A stretch of DNA of 64,000 bases from Manihot esculenta (Eukaryota > Streptophyta > Magnoliopsida > Malpighiales > Euphorbiaceae): contig NC_035175.2 of the NCBI RefSeq assembly GCF_001659605.2, positions 28,677,705 to 28,741,704 of the forward strand, written 5' to 3'. The notes under the pieces were generated by a model, which ran no database searches, was not told the DNA's origin, and saw only the letters and a program-made list of their open reading frames with translations. Positions 21,120 through 32,637 of this stretch are shown here, piece by piece. Position 1 is the first letter of the stretch; each line of letters opens with the position of its first letter. Both the position numbers and the translations under genes were made by a program.

Positions 21120-23397
21120 TGTAACGACCCGAAAATCGGACCGCTACCGGCGCTAGGATCCAGGTCGGCATAAGGCCGTCGGGACCCGTAGCAAGCCTAA
21201 CATTCATCCTGAGAACCTGTTTAATCCCATACATGATCAACAACATACATAAAAATTTTGAACTTTTCTTTCATTCATTTACCAAACTCAACCTATGCAT
21301 GCACTATACATAAACATAACCATAAACATTTACCCCTCTTTGAGATCTCATCAATGCCCCAATGGGTGACATAACATGTGTTGAGTTGGTTTACATAAAT
21401 ATCATAAAACATCTAAGATCATGTATTAAAAGGGATAACAACATTCTATGGTCAAGCACACCTTTAACATCCATGAACATCATTACATTACATTTCTATA
21501 CTGTACTTATACATGACTGTACTAAACATAACATCTCAACATTATTCATGTCCACACTATCTATTACATAACCAAGACTTCATTGCTCTTGCTGACCTCC
21601 TGGTCTACCCTGTACCTGCAAACCTGGGGGTTAAGGGAGAGGGGTGAGCTATAAAGCCCAGTGAGCAGAATAATAAAATATTTAAAACATATGATAACAT
21701 GGAATGCATCACATCACAATCATATCACATCAATGATGAATTTGTCACCCATAGCCCTCAAAGTGGTCCAACTGTGCCAGGGGCATAGAATGGGCCTCAC
21801 TGGTCTTTCTCTTACATAACATTCCAACTGTGCCAGGGGCGTAGAATGGACCTCGCTGGTCTTTCTCTCACATAGTGCTAGGGGCGTAGAATGGGCCTCA
21901 CTGGTCTTCCGTACCGTATCATATCATACCATATCATATCATGGGAGGGCTAAAGGATCATTCAACATTCATCCACATCATCAACATATTATGCAATGCA
22001 ACATATTCGTGAATTCTAATGCAAACAACCTAATATATCTCATGGTATTCATGATGCGTGAATCATGCTAAGAACTAATTTATTTACTTAAAAACTTAAA
22101 GAGTTTATCCCACTCACCTCTGGCTGAAGCTCTACTGACTCTGAGGCGACCGACTCACTGCTGGGGTCCTCGGTTCCTCGGGTCCGAACCTACACAGGTG
22201 GACTTAAATGAGGGACCAAACATCTATGATCAAGACTCTAAAATACTCCCCAAAAACCCCTTAAAACACCTTAAAACAATCATAGGAAACATGCAAAGGA
22301 AGGCTGAACAGGGCACTTTCGGCGACAGGTTCGGCGGCCGAAAGTCCCTCTAGAGCCGAAAGTCAGGCAGGTTCGGCGGCACCTTCGGCGGCCGAAACTC
22401 CCAGACAGAGACGAAACTCATGCATGTTCGGCTGCACTTTCGGCAGCCAAAACTGCCCTCCAGAGACGAAAGTCCTCTTTCGGGGGCAGGCTTCGGCAGC
22501 CGAAGGCTGCCTCCACAAGCGGGTTCGGCGGCCGAACCTGAGTTTCTCCAAAGTGGCAGAAACTTAACTCCAACATGCACAAACGCCTCCCAAACCTTTC
22601 AAACATGCATAAACCTGATCTACAACATGCATACTCAAGCATACAAGCTCCTAGGGGTTTCAAACTATCTTAAACCCCAACTACAACACATCAAGTATTG
22701 CTAAAAAACTTAACATAACCCATAAAACCAACCAAAACCTAAACATGCATTTCTACCCCATAGATCAACTTAAAACTTGTTCAAAACATATAGTGAGCTC
22801 AAGATCGGCCCTTACCTCTTGAAGATCGAGAGGAAAACGACCCTAGCTTGAAGATGGAAGAGCTTGGGTTTCTTGAACCTCAAAGCTCCAAAACTTGCTT
22901 TAAGTTCGAAAATCTTCAAAACAAAGTGAAAACTTGTGAAAATCGTGAAAGATTTGAAGGAAGAAACTCAAGATCGGTGAGGGACGACAGAGAGCTCACC
23001 TTGGCCGAAAATGGGGAGAAAAGCTCGCCCGTTTTCGGCTAAGGGATCCCTTTATAGGTGGTTGGCCAGGACACATTCGGGAGCCGAACATGCCTCTGCA
23101 TGCATGCCATGTTCGGCGGTCGAACATAAGGTTCGGCGGCCGAACCTAGTTTCCCTCACTTATGCCTTCGGGGGTCTCAGGCACACCCGAAACACATGCA
23201 TGTTCGGCGGCCAAACCTGCATCTTCCTCCAAGGCTATTTCCATTAAAATTCAACTTCCTTTTTTTTTTTTTTTTAAATCATAAAATACATTAAAACATT
23301 TTATAAAAACATGGTTTTTCCCTTCTAGAGGTTTCCGACATCCGAGATCCCACCGGATAGTAGGGATTCTGATACCGGAGTCTAGCCGGGTATTACA
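21120..23397 (-). repeat. 3' LTR of complete Tekay-like element
   Basis: About 2.28 kb. On the minus strand it starts TGTAATACCCGG and ends GGGTCGTTACA. Order on the minus strand: TTCGGC words, TATA box (about 23049-23058), donor-like AAGAG/GTAAGG (near 22813), a field of TTCGGC/GCCGAA words (22310-22535), acceptor-like TGTGTAG (near 22194), donor-like AGAG/GTGAGT (near 22117), three tandem tgccaggggcgtagaatggg units (21773-21915), and acceptor-like CCCCCAG (near 21624). Open frames in it are artefacts of these repeats. Confidence 0.92.
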
Positions 23398-23399
23398 TT

Positions 23400-23410
23400 C
23401 TCCCCCCCTT
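23400..23410 (-). promoter_or_regulatory. Polypurine tract
   Basis: Minus strand AAGGGGGGGAG immediately before the 3' LTR start, identical to the tract at 5437. Confidence 0.82.
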
Positions 23411-23494
23411 AAGAACATTTGTCCCTGAATGTTCACCAAACAACACATAGCATGGCATACACATAACATACTTACTAAGCACATAAAACTCACC

Positions 23495-24211
23495 TTAGAA
23501 GAGATGAGGATATTGTTGGAGCATGGACTCCCGTGTCTCCCAGGTACACTCCTCAATGTTGTGGTGATTCCAAAGGACTTTCACCATCGGGATTTCCTTG
23601 TTTCTTAGCTTTCTGATCTGGGTGTCTAGGATCCGTACTGGCTGCTCAACATAGGTGAGATTCTCTTGGATCTCCACATCAAGCTCACTAAGAACCTTGC
23701 CCGGATCTGACACGAACTTTCTTAACATAGAAACATGGAAAACCGGATGGATTCTTTCCATTGAAGCAGGCAAGTCCAGCTTGTACGATACATTCCCAAT
23801 CTTCTGCAAGATCTCAAAGGGTCCGATGTACCGTGGAGCTAGCTTACCTTTCTTCCCAAACCGAATCACCCCTTTCATTGGAGACACCTTGAGAAATACC
23901 AAATCTCCCTCCTGAAACTCTACTTGCCTTCTGCGGATGTCTGCATAACTCTTCTGCCTGCTTGCAGCAGTCTTGATCCTTTCTCTGATTATGGGCACCA
24001 CTCTGCTGGTGATCTCTATTAGCTCATGCCCTGCCAAGGCCTTTTCTCCAACTTTTTCCCAGCAAACAGGCGATCTGCACTTCCTTCCATACAAAGCTTC
24101 ATATGGAGCCATCCCAATGCTAGCATGATGGCTGTTATTGTAGGCAAACTCCACCAAAGGTAGATGTTGCCTCCAAGAACCGCCAAAGTCCAGCACACAC
24201 ATTCTGAGCAT
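23495..24211 (-). pseudogene. Tekay-like integrase C-terminus and chromodomain
   Basis: The 238 open codons, read from the first ATG after an amber codon at 24254-24256, cover the rest of the integrase core ([28 protein letters not shown]), the C-terminal domain ([24 protein letters not shown]) and a chromodomain-like end ([22 protein letters not shown]). It is in the same frame as the upstream pol segments and is the natural end of the polyprotein (stop at 23495). The first residues, between the amber codon and this ATG, continue the QSER part of the DDE core. Confidence 0.9.
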
Positions 24212-24253
24212 ATCCTCTATTTTCTGGATGGTCCTTTCTGATTGTCCGTCCGT

Positions 24254-24610
24254 CTATGGATGGAAAGCAGTGCTAAAATCCAACCTGGTACCCATGGCAT
24301 CCTGCAGACTCCGCCAAAACCTGGAGGTGAACTGGGGTCCTCTATCAGACACTATTGAAACAGGAACCCCATGCAGCCTGACGATCTCATCAACGTATAC
24401 CTGCGCCAACTTGTCCACAGAATAGCCACTCCGGACAGGGATAAAGTGAGCAGATTTGGTGAGTCTATCCACAATCACCCATATGGAGTCCAATCTGTTG
24501 GACGCTGCCGGTAACCCCACCACGAAGTCCATAGCTATATTCTCCCATTTCCACTCTGGAATAGGTAGCGGGTTAAGCATTCCAGCCGGCTTCTGATGTT
24601 CCAGCTTCAC
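24254..24610 (-). pseudogene. Tekay-like integrase core segment
   Basis: The 118 codons hold the first two catalytic aspartates (AMDFVVGLP and VSDRGPQF) of the integrase DDE triad, which joins cDNA to host DNA. The piece is isolated by an amber codon upstream (about 24611-24616, following CEVC of the zinc-binding domain) and another downstream at 24254-24256, directly before TDGQSE, which carries the catalytic Glu. Both correspond to glutamine in the sister copy at 3302-9110. Confidence 0.9.
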
Positions 24611-24613
24611 CCT

Positions 24614-27613
24614 CTAACACACTTCGCAGGCTGACACGAACTGTGCCACTTCTCTCTTCATAGCTGGCCACCAATAAACCTTCTTCAGATCTTGATACAT
24701 CTTGGTGGCTCCGGGGTGAATGCTGTATCTTGCATTATGAGCCTCCCTCATAATGTCTCCCTTCAACTCTATGTCATCTGGTACACACAATCTGCTCCCA
24801 TAGCGGAGGATCCCCTTGCTGTCGAATCTGAACTCACTATCCTTGCCTGACTGAACAGTCCTGGCAATCTTTACTAACTCTGGGTGCTCATGCTGTTTCT
24901 GAGCCACCTGCTCCAGAAACACGGGTGCCACTCTCATCTGGGCTACTAAAGCACCTGTACCAGACAACTCCAACTGTAGACCTTCATTCATGAGCTCGAA
25001 GAACTCTCTCACTACTGGCCTCCTCTCTGCTGAAATATGGGACAAACTGCCAAGTGATTTCTGGCTTAAAGCGTCTGCCACAACATTCGCCTTACCCGGA
25101 TGGTACTGGATCTTGCAATCGTAGTCACTAAGCAGTTCTACCCATCTCCTCTGCCTCAGATTCAGATCCCTCTGACTCAAGATGTACTGTAGGCTCTTAT
25201 GATCGGTGAAGATCTCACATTTAACCCCATAAAGGTAGTGCCTCCACATCTTGAGTGCAAAGATTACCGCTGCCATCTCTAGGTCATGTGTAGGGTAATT
25301 CAACTCGTGCTTCTTCAGCTGCCTAGAAGCATAAGCAATCACCCTTTCATTCTGCATTAGCACACAACCCAGTCCCACACGGGACGCATCACAATAGACT
25401 GAGAAGTCTTCATTACTAGATGGCAGAGCTAACACTGGTGCTGAAGTCAACCTCTTCTTTAGCTCCTCAAAGCTTTCCTCACACTGATCGGTCCACGCAA
25501 ACCTCTGGTTCTTCTTAGTCAGTCTGGTCATAGGAGCTGCAATCTTAGAGAAGTCCTGAACGAACCTCCTGTAGTAACCTACCAAACCCAAGAAACTCTT
25601 GATCTCCGTCACTGTAGTGGGTCTAGGCCAGTTAGCTACAGCTTCCACTTTCTTGGGGTCTACCTCGATTCCATTTTCTGACACCACATGCCCCAAGAAA
25701 GAGATGCTCCTCAGCCAGAACTCACACTTGGAGAACTTGGCATACAAGCCATGTTCCCTCAAGGTCTGCAAAACCAACCTCAGATGATGGGCATGCTCCT
25801 CTGCATTCCTAGAATACACTAAGATATCATCTATGAAGACAATAACAAAGTGGTCCAGGTACTGGCTAAACACTTTGTTCATGAGATCCATGAATGCTGC
25901 AGGGGCATTGGTTAACCCGAACGGCATCACAAGGAACTCATAATGCCTATATCTAGTCCTGAAGGCTGTCTTCGGCACATCCTCTTGCCTTATCCTTAGT
26001 TGATGGTACCCCGATCTCAGATCTATTTTGGAGAAACAACCTGCTTCTGCTAGCTGGTCGAATAGATCGTCGATCCTTGGCAACGGGTACTTATTCTTGG
26101 TAGTGACCTTGTTCAACTGCCTGTAGTCGATACAAAGTCTAAGGGATCCATCCTTCTTTTTCACGAATAGCACTGGAGCACCCCAAGGTGAGGTACTCGG
26201 TCGGATGAAACCCCTATCTACCAGCTCTTGTAACTGCTCTTTCAACTCTTTCAATTCTGCTAGTGCCATCCTGTAGGGAGGGATAGAGATCGGTCGGGTT
26301 CCAGGCATCAATTCAATTTCAAACTCTATCTCCCTAGCAAGTGGTAAACCTGGCAGCTCGTTTGGGAACACATCTAAAAACTCACTGACCACGGGCACTG
26401 AGGCGGGCACTCTGACATGACTATCCAGCTCTCTCACATGAGCTAGAAAACCCTGACAACCCCTCCTGAGTAGCCTACGAGCCTGTAGGGCTGATATCAA
26501 ACCTCTAGGTGTACTCCCTCTGTCTCCTCTGAAGACAACCTCTGACCCATCCTGACATCTGAACCTGACTACCTTGCCTCTGCAATCCAAGGTAGTACCA
26601 TGGGTAGATAACCAATCCATCCCTAGAATGACGTCAAAATCTGTCAAATCTAGAACCACAAGGTCGGCGGAAAGGCATCTTCCCTCAACAAAAACTAGAC
26701 TACACTGGCAGACTGACTCTGCCACTGACGGGTCACACTTGGATCCACTGACCCATAGGGGACACTCTAACCCAGAGACCATCAATCCCAACCTCTCGAC
26801 GGCTCTCGGAGCTATGAAAGAATGCGATGCACCAGGGTCCATTAAGGCATAAACATCTGAACACCCAATGATGAGATTACCTGACACCACGGTGTTGGAT
26901 GTATTTGCCTCCTGCTGAGTCATGGTGAAGATCCGTGCTGGGGCTGATAGACCTTCGCCTTTGAAGCCTGCTGAAGAAGAGGCTGCCCCTCTCCCTCTGC
27001 CTCTGCCACTTGCCTGAGTCACGGCTGGACCTGCTGGCTGAGCCACACTACCAGAAGCTGTCTGCTGAGACTGTGCTCCAAAAGCTGCCCTAAGACACTC
27101 CCGAGCCATGTGTCCCTCCTGCCCACATCTGAAGCAGGCTGTCGTCCCAACCAGACATACTCCTTTGTGCGGCCTCCCACACTTCTTGCATACTGCATTA
27201 TCTGCACCAGAGCTTGAGCCACTCCCTAATCCCAGACCTGACTTGATCTTATTCCAGAACTTGTTCTTCTTTGGCTTCTTGGTGGTACTGCTCCACCTCT
27301 TACTTCCTGAACTCAGAGAAGAAGGGTCTATCCTTCCCCCACCTGGGGTCTTGGAACCAGAAGGCTGTGCCACTGCTTGTTTGACTTTCCCTTCGATGAT
27401 AGCACTAGCCTCCATCCTCCGAGCCATATCCACTATGGCATGGAAACTCTCCCTCTCTGCTGACTGAATCAAGGAGGAATACCTGGAATGGAGCCTCATG
27501 ATATACCTCCTTGACTTCCTCTGATCTGTGTCCAGATTCTGCCCAGCAAACGGCAACAGCTCCAAGAATCTGTCTGTGTACTCATCCATGCTCATCTCAT
27601 CTGTTTGCCTCAA
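24614..27613 (-). pseudogene. Tekay-like gag C-terminus, protease, RT, RNase H, integrase N-terminus
   Basis: This open segment of 999 codons is the main body of the polyprotein. Residues 1-75 finish the capsid domain. Residues 141-173 contain a short [12 protein letters not shown] motif and the CCHC knuckle [14 protein letters not shown] (160-173). The protease active site [11 protein letters not shown] is at 257-267. RT runs from about 440 to 700 with CIDYRQLNK, an intact MPFGLTNAP, and the catalytic FIDD (593-596). RNase H follows with [18 protein letters not shown] and FTDHKSLQY, then the integrase HHCC domain ending at CEVC. The first ATG here is not a true start: the frame continues upstream through a single amber codon into gag. 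The downstream amber after CEVC truncates integrase. Domain order PR-RT-RH-IN is that of Ty3/gypsy. Confidence 0.93.
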
Positions 27614-28120
27614 CTACTCAAATTCAATCATTTTCAGCTCCCTGGAACTGTTAGGGAAAGCCCATCTTGCAAACTCATTTGCAAACTCCTCCCATGATAG
27701 GCTGTCCAATCTCGGGTTCACATAGTTCTTAAACCACTCTCGAGCCTTCTTGCATTTTAATGTGAACCCAGCCATCTGAATGGCTCTACTGTCAGCAGCT
27801 CCTATCTCATCTGTAATTGTTTTGACCCTCTCAAGGTACACAAACCGGTCATCACCGGTTTCAAACTGGGGAGCACCCAGCTTCATGTAGTCGGTCATCT
27901 TGACCTTGCTCCCTCCAGATGAGCTAGGTTTAGGCATTTGGGTTTCTGGGACAGTAGGTGCTGGTGGTGGTGGAGGAGGTGCAGCATCCCCAGGGGTAGG
28001 GTTTGCTGTACCTGGATAGAAAGATGGGGGTGGGTACATGGGGTACTGTGGGTAGAAAGGTGGGTACGGCATCTGAGAGTGATAAGGGTTAAAACTGGGG
28101 TAATCCGATGTACCTCCCAT
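27614..28120 (-). pseudogene. Tekay-like gag, capsid segment
   Basis: The 168 codons begin with a Pro/Tyr-rich stretch (YPPFYPQYPMYPPP, then eight prolines). After about residue 75 comes the retrotransposon gag (capsid) domain: KMTDYMKLGAPQFETGDD, FTLKCKKAREWFKNYV and SWEEFANEFARWAFP. The product would form the virus-like particle. The frame is the same as that of the N-terminal gag piece (28501-28181) and of pol. An amber codon at 27614-27616 is followed immediately by LRQTDEMSM, so a single base change separates this piece from the 999-codon segment. Confidence 0.88.
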
Positions 28121-28180
28121 CGAATACCCGGGATTATGTGAAAAGGGTGGGTAATAGGGTGGCTGAACAAATCCCGAGGC

Positions 28181-28501
28181 CTAAGTGCCTCCTTGGGACT
28201 CTCCCATTCCCTCTTCCGACATACTTACTCCGAGACTGCCATCCCTCCTCTGATCCACATCCATCTGATCTCCCACATCCTCTGACATTTCCCCTTGCAC
28301 TGTTCCCCTCACTGATCTGCTTCTACCCAGATCCAGAGACCTTCTAGTGTCTCTTACTGCTCTTTCTCTGCTAGACCTACTTGACATTGCCCTAGGCAAT
28401 GCAGGAGGACGGGCATCAGTGCCCTCGTCCTGGGGTGGTACTCCAGTCAATCGTGCAGTTCGACGAGTTCCTCTCATCCTGTTTTCTGAAAAACAGCACA
28501 C
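28181..28501 (-). pseudogene. Tekay-like gag N-terminal segment
   Basis: Up to 106 codons, Arg/Ser-rich then acidic (SSRSSRERAVRDTRRSLD; SEDVGDQMDVDQ). It is in frame with the capsid segment and separated from it by an amber codon at 28181-28183. The likely translation start is one of the in-frame ATGs near 28501-28475. No known domain is visible. It is assigned to gag by position between PBS and capsid. Confidence 0.6.
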
Positions 28502-28721
28502 ATCACAAAAACATTAGCATCAAATGGTTCATGTGCAAACACATGAACCCGCATCACATACATAGCATATCATTAATGCACATGCATATAATCATCGCAT
28601 TTCACATCATCATTCAAGACAGGACTCCACATCCTATCCCAGTGGACATGATCTTCCTATTGTGCTTGACCTTCTATAACCTCTATGAGCCCGACACTCT
28701 AGGTCCGACCATATGAACCTA

Positions 28722-28737
28722 GGGCTCTGATACTAAT
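28722..28737 (-). promoter_or_regulatory. Primer-binding site (tRNA-Met type)
   Basis: The minus strand reads TTAGTATCAGAGCCC two bases after the 5' LTR end TTACA. It matches the plant tRNA-Met PBS TGGTATCAGAGC with one change (G to A). Confidence 0.78.
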
Positions 28738-28738
28738 C

Positions 28739-31049
28739 TGTAACGACCCGAAAATCGGACCGCTACCGGTGCTAGGATCCAAATCGGCATAAGGCCGCCG
28801 AGACCCGTAGCAAGCCTAACATTCATCCTGAGAACTTGTTTAATCCCATACATGATCAACAACATACATAAAAATTTTGAACTTTTCTTTCATTCCTTTA
28901 TCAAACTCAACCTATGCATGCACTATACATAAACATAACCATAAACATTGACCCCTCTTTGGGATCTCATCAATGCCCCAATGGGTGACATAACATGTGT
29001 TGAGTTGGTTTACATAAACATCATAAAACATCTAAGATCATGTATTAAAAGGGATAACAACATTCTATGGTCAAGCACACCTTTAACATCCATGAACATC
29101 CTTACATTACATTTCTATACTGTACTTATACATGACTGTACTAAACATAACATCTCAACATTATTCATGTCCACACTATCTATTACATAACCAAGACTTC
29201 ATTACTCTTGCTGACCTCCTGGTCTACCCTGTACCTGCAAACCTGGGGGTTAAGGGAGAGGGGTGAGCTATAAAGCCCAGTGAGCAGAATAATAAAACAT
29301 TTAAAACATATGATAACATGGAATGCATCACATCACAATCATATCACATCAAGGATGAATTTGTCACCCATAGCCCTCAAAGTGGTCCAACTGTGCCAGG
29401 GGCGTAGAATGGGCCTCACTGGTCTTTCTCTTACATAACATATCATAACATAACATTCCAACTGTGCCAGGGGCGTAGAATCGGCCTCGCTGGTCTTTCT
29501 CTCACATAGTGCCAGGGGCATAGAATGGGCCTCACTGGTCTTCCGTACCGTATCATATCATACCATATCATATCATGGGAGGGCTAAAGGATCATTCAAC
29601 ATTCATCCACATCCATATTATGCAATGCAACATATTCGTGAATTCTAATGCAAACAACCTAATATATCTCATGGTATTCATGATGCGTGAATCATGCTAA
29701 GAACTAATTTATTTACTTAAAAACTTAAAGAGTTTATCCCACTCACCTCTGGCTGAAGCTCTACTGACTCTGAGGCGACCGACTCACTGCTGGGGTCCTC
29801 GGTTCCTCGGGTCCGAACCTACACAGGTGGACTCAAATGAGGGACCAAACATCTATGATCAAGACTCTAAAATACTCCCCAAAAACCCCCTTAAAACACC
29901 TTAAAACAATCATAGGAAACATGCAAAGGAAGGCTGAACAGGGCACTTTCGGCGGCAGGTTCGGCGGTCGAAAGTCCCTCCAGAGCCGAAAGTCAGGCAG
30001 GTTCGGCGGCACCTTCGGCGGCCGAAACTCCCAGACAGAGACGAAACTCATGCATGTTCGACGGAACTTTCGGCGGCCGAAACTGCCCTCCAGAGACGAA
30101 AGTCCTCTTTCGGGGGCAGGCTTCGGCAGCCGAAGGCTGCCTCCACAAGCGGGTTCGGCGGCCGAAAGTCCATTCGGCGGCCGAACATGAGTTTCTCCAA
30201 AGTGGCAGAAACTCAATTCCAACATGCACAAACGCCTCCCAAACCTTTCAAACATGCATAAACCTGATCTACAACATGCATACTTAAGCATACAAGCTCC
30301 TAGGGGTTTCAAACTATCTTAAACCCCAACTACAACACATCAAGCATTGCTAAAAAACTTAACATAACCCATAAAACCAACCAAAACCTAAACATGCATT
30401 TCTACCCCATAGATCAACTTAAAACTTGTTCAAAATATATAGTGAGCTCAAGATCGGCCCTTACCTCTTGAAGATCGAGAGGAAAACGACCCTAGCTTGA
30501 AGATGGAAGAGCTTGGGTTTCTTGAACCTCAAAGCTCCAAAACTTGCTTTAAGTTCGAAAATCTTCAAAAAAAAGTGAAAACTTGTGAAAATCGTGAAAG
30601 ATTTGAAGGAAGAAACTCAAGACCGGTGAGGGACGGCGGAGAGCTCACCTTGGCCGAAAATGGGGAGAAATGCTCGCCTGTTTTCGGCTAAGGGATCCCT
30701 TTATAGGTGGCTGGCCAGGCCACATTCGGGAGCCGAACGTGCCTCCGCATGCATGCCATGTTTGGCGGCTGAACATAAGGTTCGGCGGCCGAACCTGGTT
30801 TCCCTCACTTATGCCTTCGGGGGCCTAAGGCACACCCGAAACACATGCATGTTCGGCGGCCGAACCTGCATCTTCCTCCAAGGCTATTTCCATTAAAATT
30901 CAACTTCCTTTTTTTTAAAAAAAAAAAAAATCATAAAATACATTAAAACATTTTATAAAAACATGGTTTTTCCCTTCTAGAGGTTTCCGACATCCGAGAT
31001 CCCACCGGACGGTAGGGATTCCGATACCGGAGTCTAGCCGGGTATTACA
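28739..31049 (-). repeat. 5' LTR of complete Tekay-like element
   Basis: About 2.31 kb with the same ends and internal order as its partner at 21120-23397. Compared with it, this copy has a few small indels, including an extra TTCGGCGGCCGAA word near 30155-30185 and a slightly longer spacer in the tandem array (29392-29545). Signals: TATA box CCTATAAAGGG (about 30697-30706); donor-like GT at about 30463; acceptor-like AG at 29819; donor-like GT at about 29746; acceptor-like AG at about 29243 and 29235 (minus-strand reading). Because this is the 5' LTR, it should drive transcription of the element. Confidence 0.92.
30697..30706 (-). promoter_or_regulatory. LTR TATA box
   Basis: Minus-strand CCTATAAAGGG, preceded (U3 side, 30720-30870) by several TTCGGCGGC/GCCGAA words. 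The equivalent box occurs at 5161, 23049, 46185 (CTATATAAGG) and 60002 (CCTATAAGAA), always a few hundred bases from the TGTAATACC end. Confidence 0.65.
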
Positions 31050-31054
31050 ATGAT

Positions 31055-32586
31055 ATTAATGTTAATTTACACTTTTTCTGTCTAATTTTGTGATTTTAAT
31101 CTTATTCTGCAGAAAATGGTATAAAGATACAATTTGGTGAAAATGCCCCTAAAACTGCCTAAAATGGAGCAAAGAAGAGCAAGTATGCCAAATGCACCTT
31201 GAAAGGAGCCAAATAAGAAAAGCAATTTGAAATTCAAATTTTAAATCCTTAAGAGAATTCAAAATTCAAAATCAAGATTAAGCTCATTAAGGAAAGTGCT
31301 AAATAAGGAAAGATGCAAGCAAGAAAAGTGCATTGCAGTTTGAAATTCAAGATCTTCAAAAATCCTTTCCTTATTTGAGAAGCAAAATCTTCAAGATGCA
31401 CATTCAGATTTTGAAATTTAAAAATCAGCTTGTTAAGGAAGCCAAATCTCAAGATACTTGCCATCCAAGCCTTGCACATTTAAAATTTAAATTGCAAAGG
31501 AGAGGCCCCACCTCTTTAATGCATTGGGCGGCAAAGCAAGGACTTGGGCAACAACTAGGGCAACATCTTAAGTCCTATTTAAAGACCGTCTAAGGCCAGC
31601 CTCTCCTCTCTTCCGCAACTTCTCCCATTCGGCCAAGGAGCAGCCGCACGCCTCCAAGCCTTCAAGTCCTTCGGTTCCTTCTTTCTCTTCTTCTTTTCTT
31701 CTTTTTTTGGTTTTGGTTCAGCCATGAGTGGCTGAAACCTTTTGTTCTAGTTGAAAATTAGGTGATTCTTTGGTTGTTTTATGGATTGGGAGATCTGAAC
31801 ATAAGTTGTTTATCTTTTGGTTATTCAATATTTGTGCAATTTCATGCTTGATTCCATTATTACTTTGTTATTTTGATCAATGTGACCACTTGATTCTTGA
31901 TTGCAAGGTAATATATTGTTAGTTTGAATAATTTTGAGTCCGTAATTGCTTGAATTGTTCAAACATAAGAACACTTTGTATAAAAACTAAGGAAGTTGCA
32001 TAATCTAGCAATATCACCATGCGTTTGGGTAGCTAGGATTAGATCTCTCTATTTCTTAATGCAATTGACAGTTGTTTTGATGCCTAAGGCCCAAGGACGT
32101 TCCTTGGCAATTTCTTGATTAGTGATTAATTAGAGGACGTTCCCTAATTGGTTTATGATTAAGGAGAGACATGGTGGTGAGAAGCGTCTTCCATCTCCAT
32201 AACTAATCTATTGAATCTATCAAGGGAAACTAAGTGTCAATGATCAATCCCAACAACTGAAGTGGATCCAATTCTTCAACTAGATCTTTCTCATTATTGA
32301 AATCTCTTTATTTTTATTATTCGCTTTCTTTTATTGCTTTCAGTATTAGATCAATTCAATCAATCTCAAAACCCCCCTTTTACTTTACTTGTAGTTACTT
32401 TTATTTTGCTTTCAGTTTAATTTGCTTTCAGTTCTCTTGCTTTCAGTTTGCTCTTTTGGTCTTGATAAGAAAGATAGGTAAGTTTTCAATTCCCTATGGA
32501 TTCAATCCTTTCACCACTATCTGCAGTTGTAAAATTGTTGATAACTGAAAATGTTATTTTTGACCGGCTTCGACAACCTTGAGTCA
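31055..32586 (+). repeat. 5' LTR of Athila-like element, main part
   Basis: Continues the LTR after the inserted Tekay-like element and its ATGAT target copy, ending gcttcgacaaccttgagtca at 32586. With the 37-bp stub it totals about 1.57 kb, matching the 3' LTR (1575 bp) along its whole length with scattered differences. A TATA-like CCTATTTAAAG lies near 31576. Short open frames here (31249-31479, 31333-31593, 32297-32548) are non-coding LTR sequence. Confidence 0.88.
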
Positions 32587-32591
32587 AAATT

Positions 32592-32608
32592 TGGTGCCAT
32601 TGCCGGGG
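32592..32608 (+). promoter_or_regulatory. Primer-binding site (tRNA-Asp type)
   Basis: TGGTGCCATTGCCGGGG follows the LTR end by five bases. It is complementary to the 3' end of plant tRNA-Asp (…CCCCGGCAACGGCGCCA) with two mismatches, both C/G-to-T/A transitions. Confidence 0.75.
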
Positions 32609-32637
32609 AGTTGATTTAACTGATTTGTTTTTCTTTC

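Larger units (their letters stand above)
21120..31049 (-). mobile_element. Complete Tekay/Del-like chromovirus (9.9 kb)
   Basis: Minus-strand Ty3/gypsy element with both LTRs (5' LTR 28739-31049, 3' LTR 21120-23397), a tRNA-Met-type PBS, gag-pol in a single frame from about 28501 to 23495, and a polypurine tract. The two LTRs are near-identical apart from scattered substitutions and a few small indels, so the insertion is relatively recent. It sits in the 5' LTR of the Athila-like element with a 5-bp target duplication (ATAAT/ATGAT, one mismatch). The only coding damage I see is four amber codons, so it is structurally complete but not autonomous. Confidence 0.93.

Noticed and set aside
26574..27467. 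Plus-strand frames of 92 and 119 codons
   Set aside because: They are antisense shadows of the well-supported Tekay-like pol frame.
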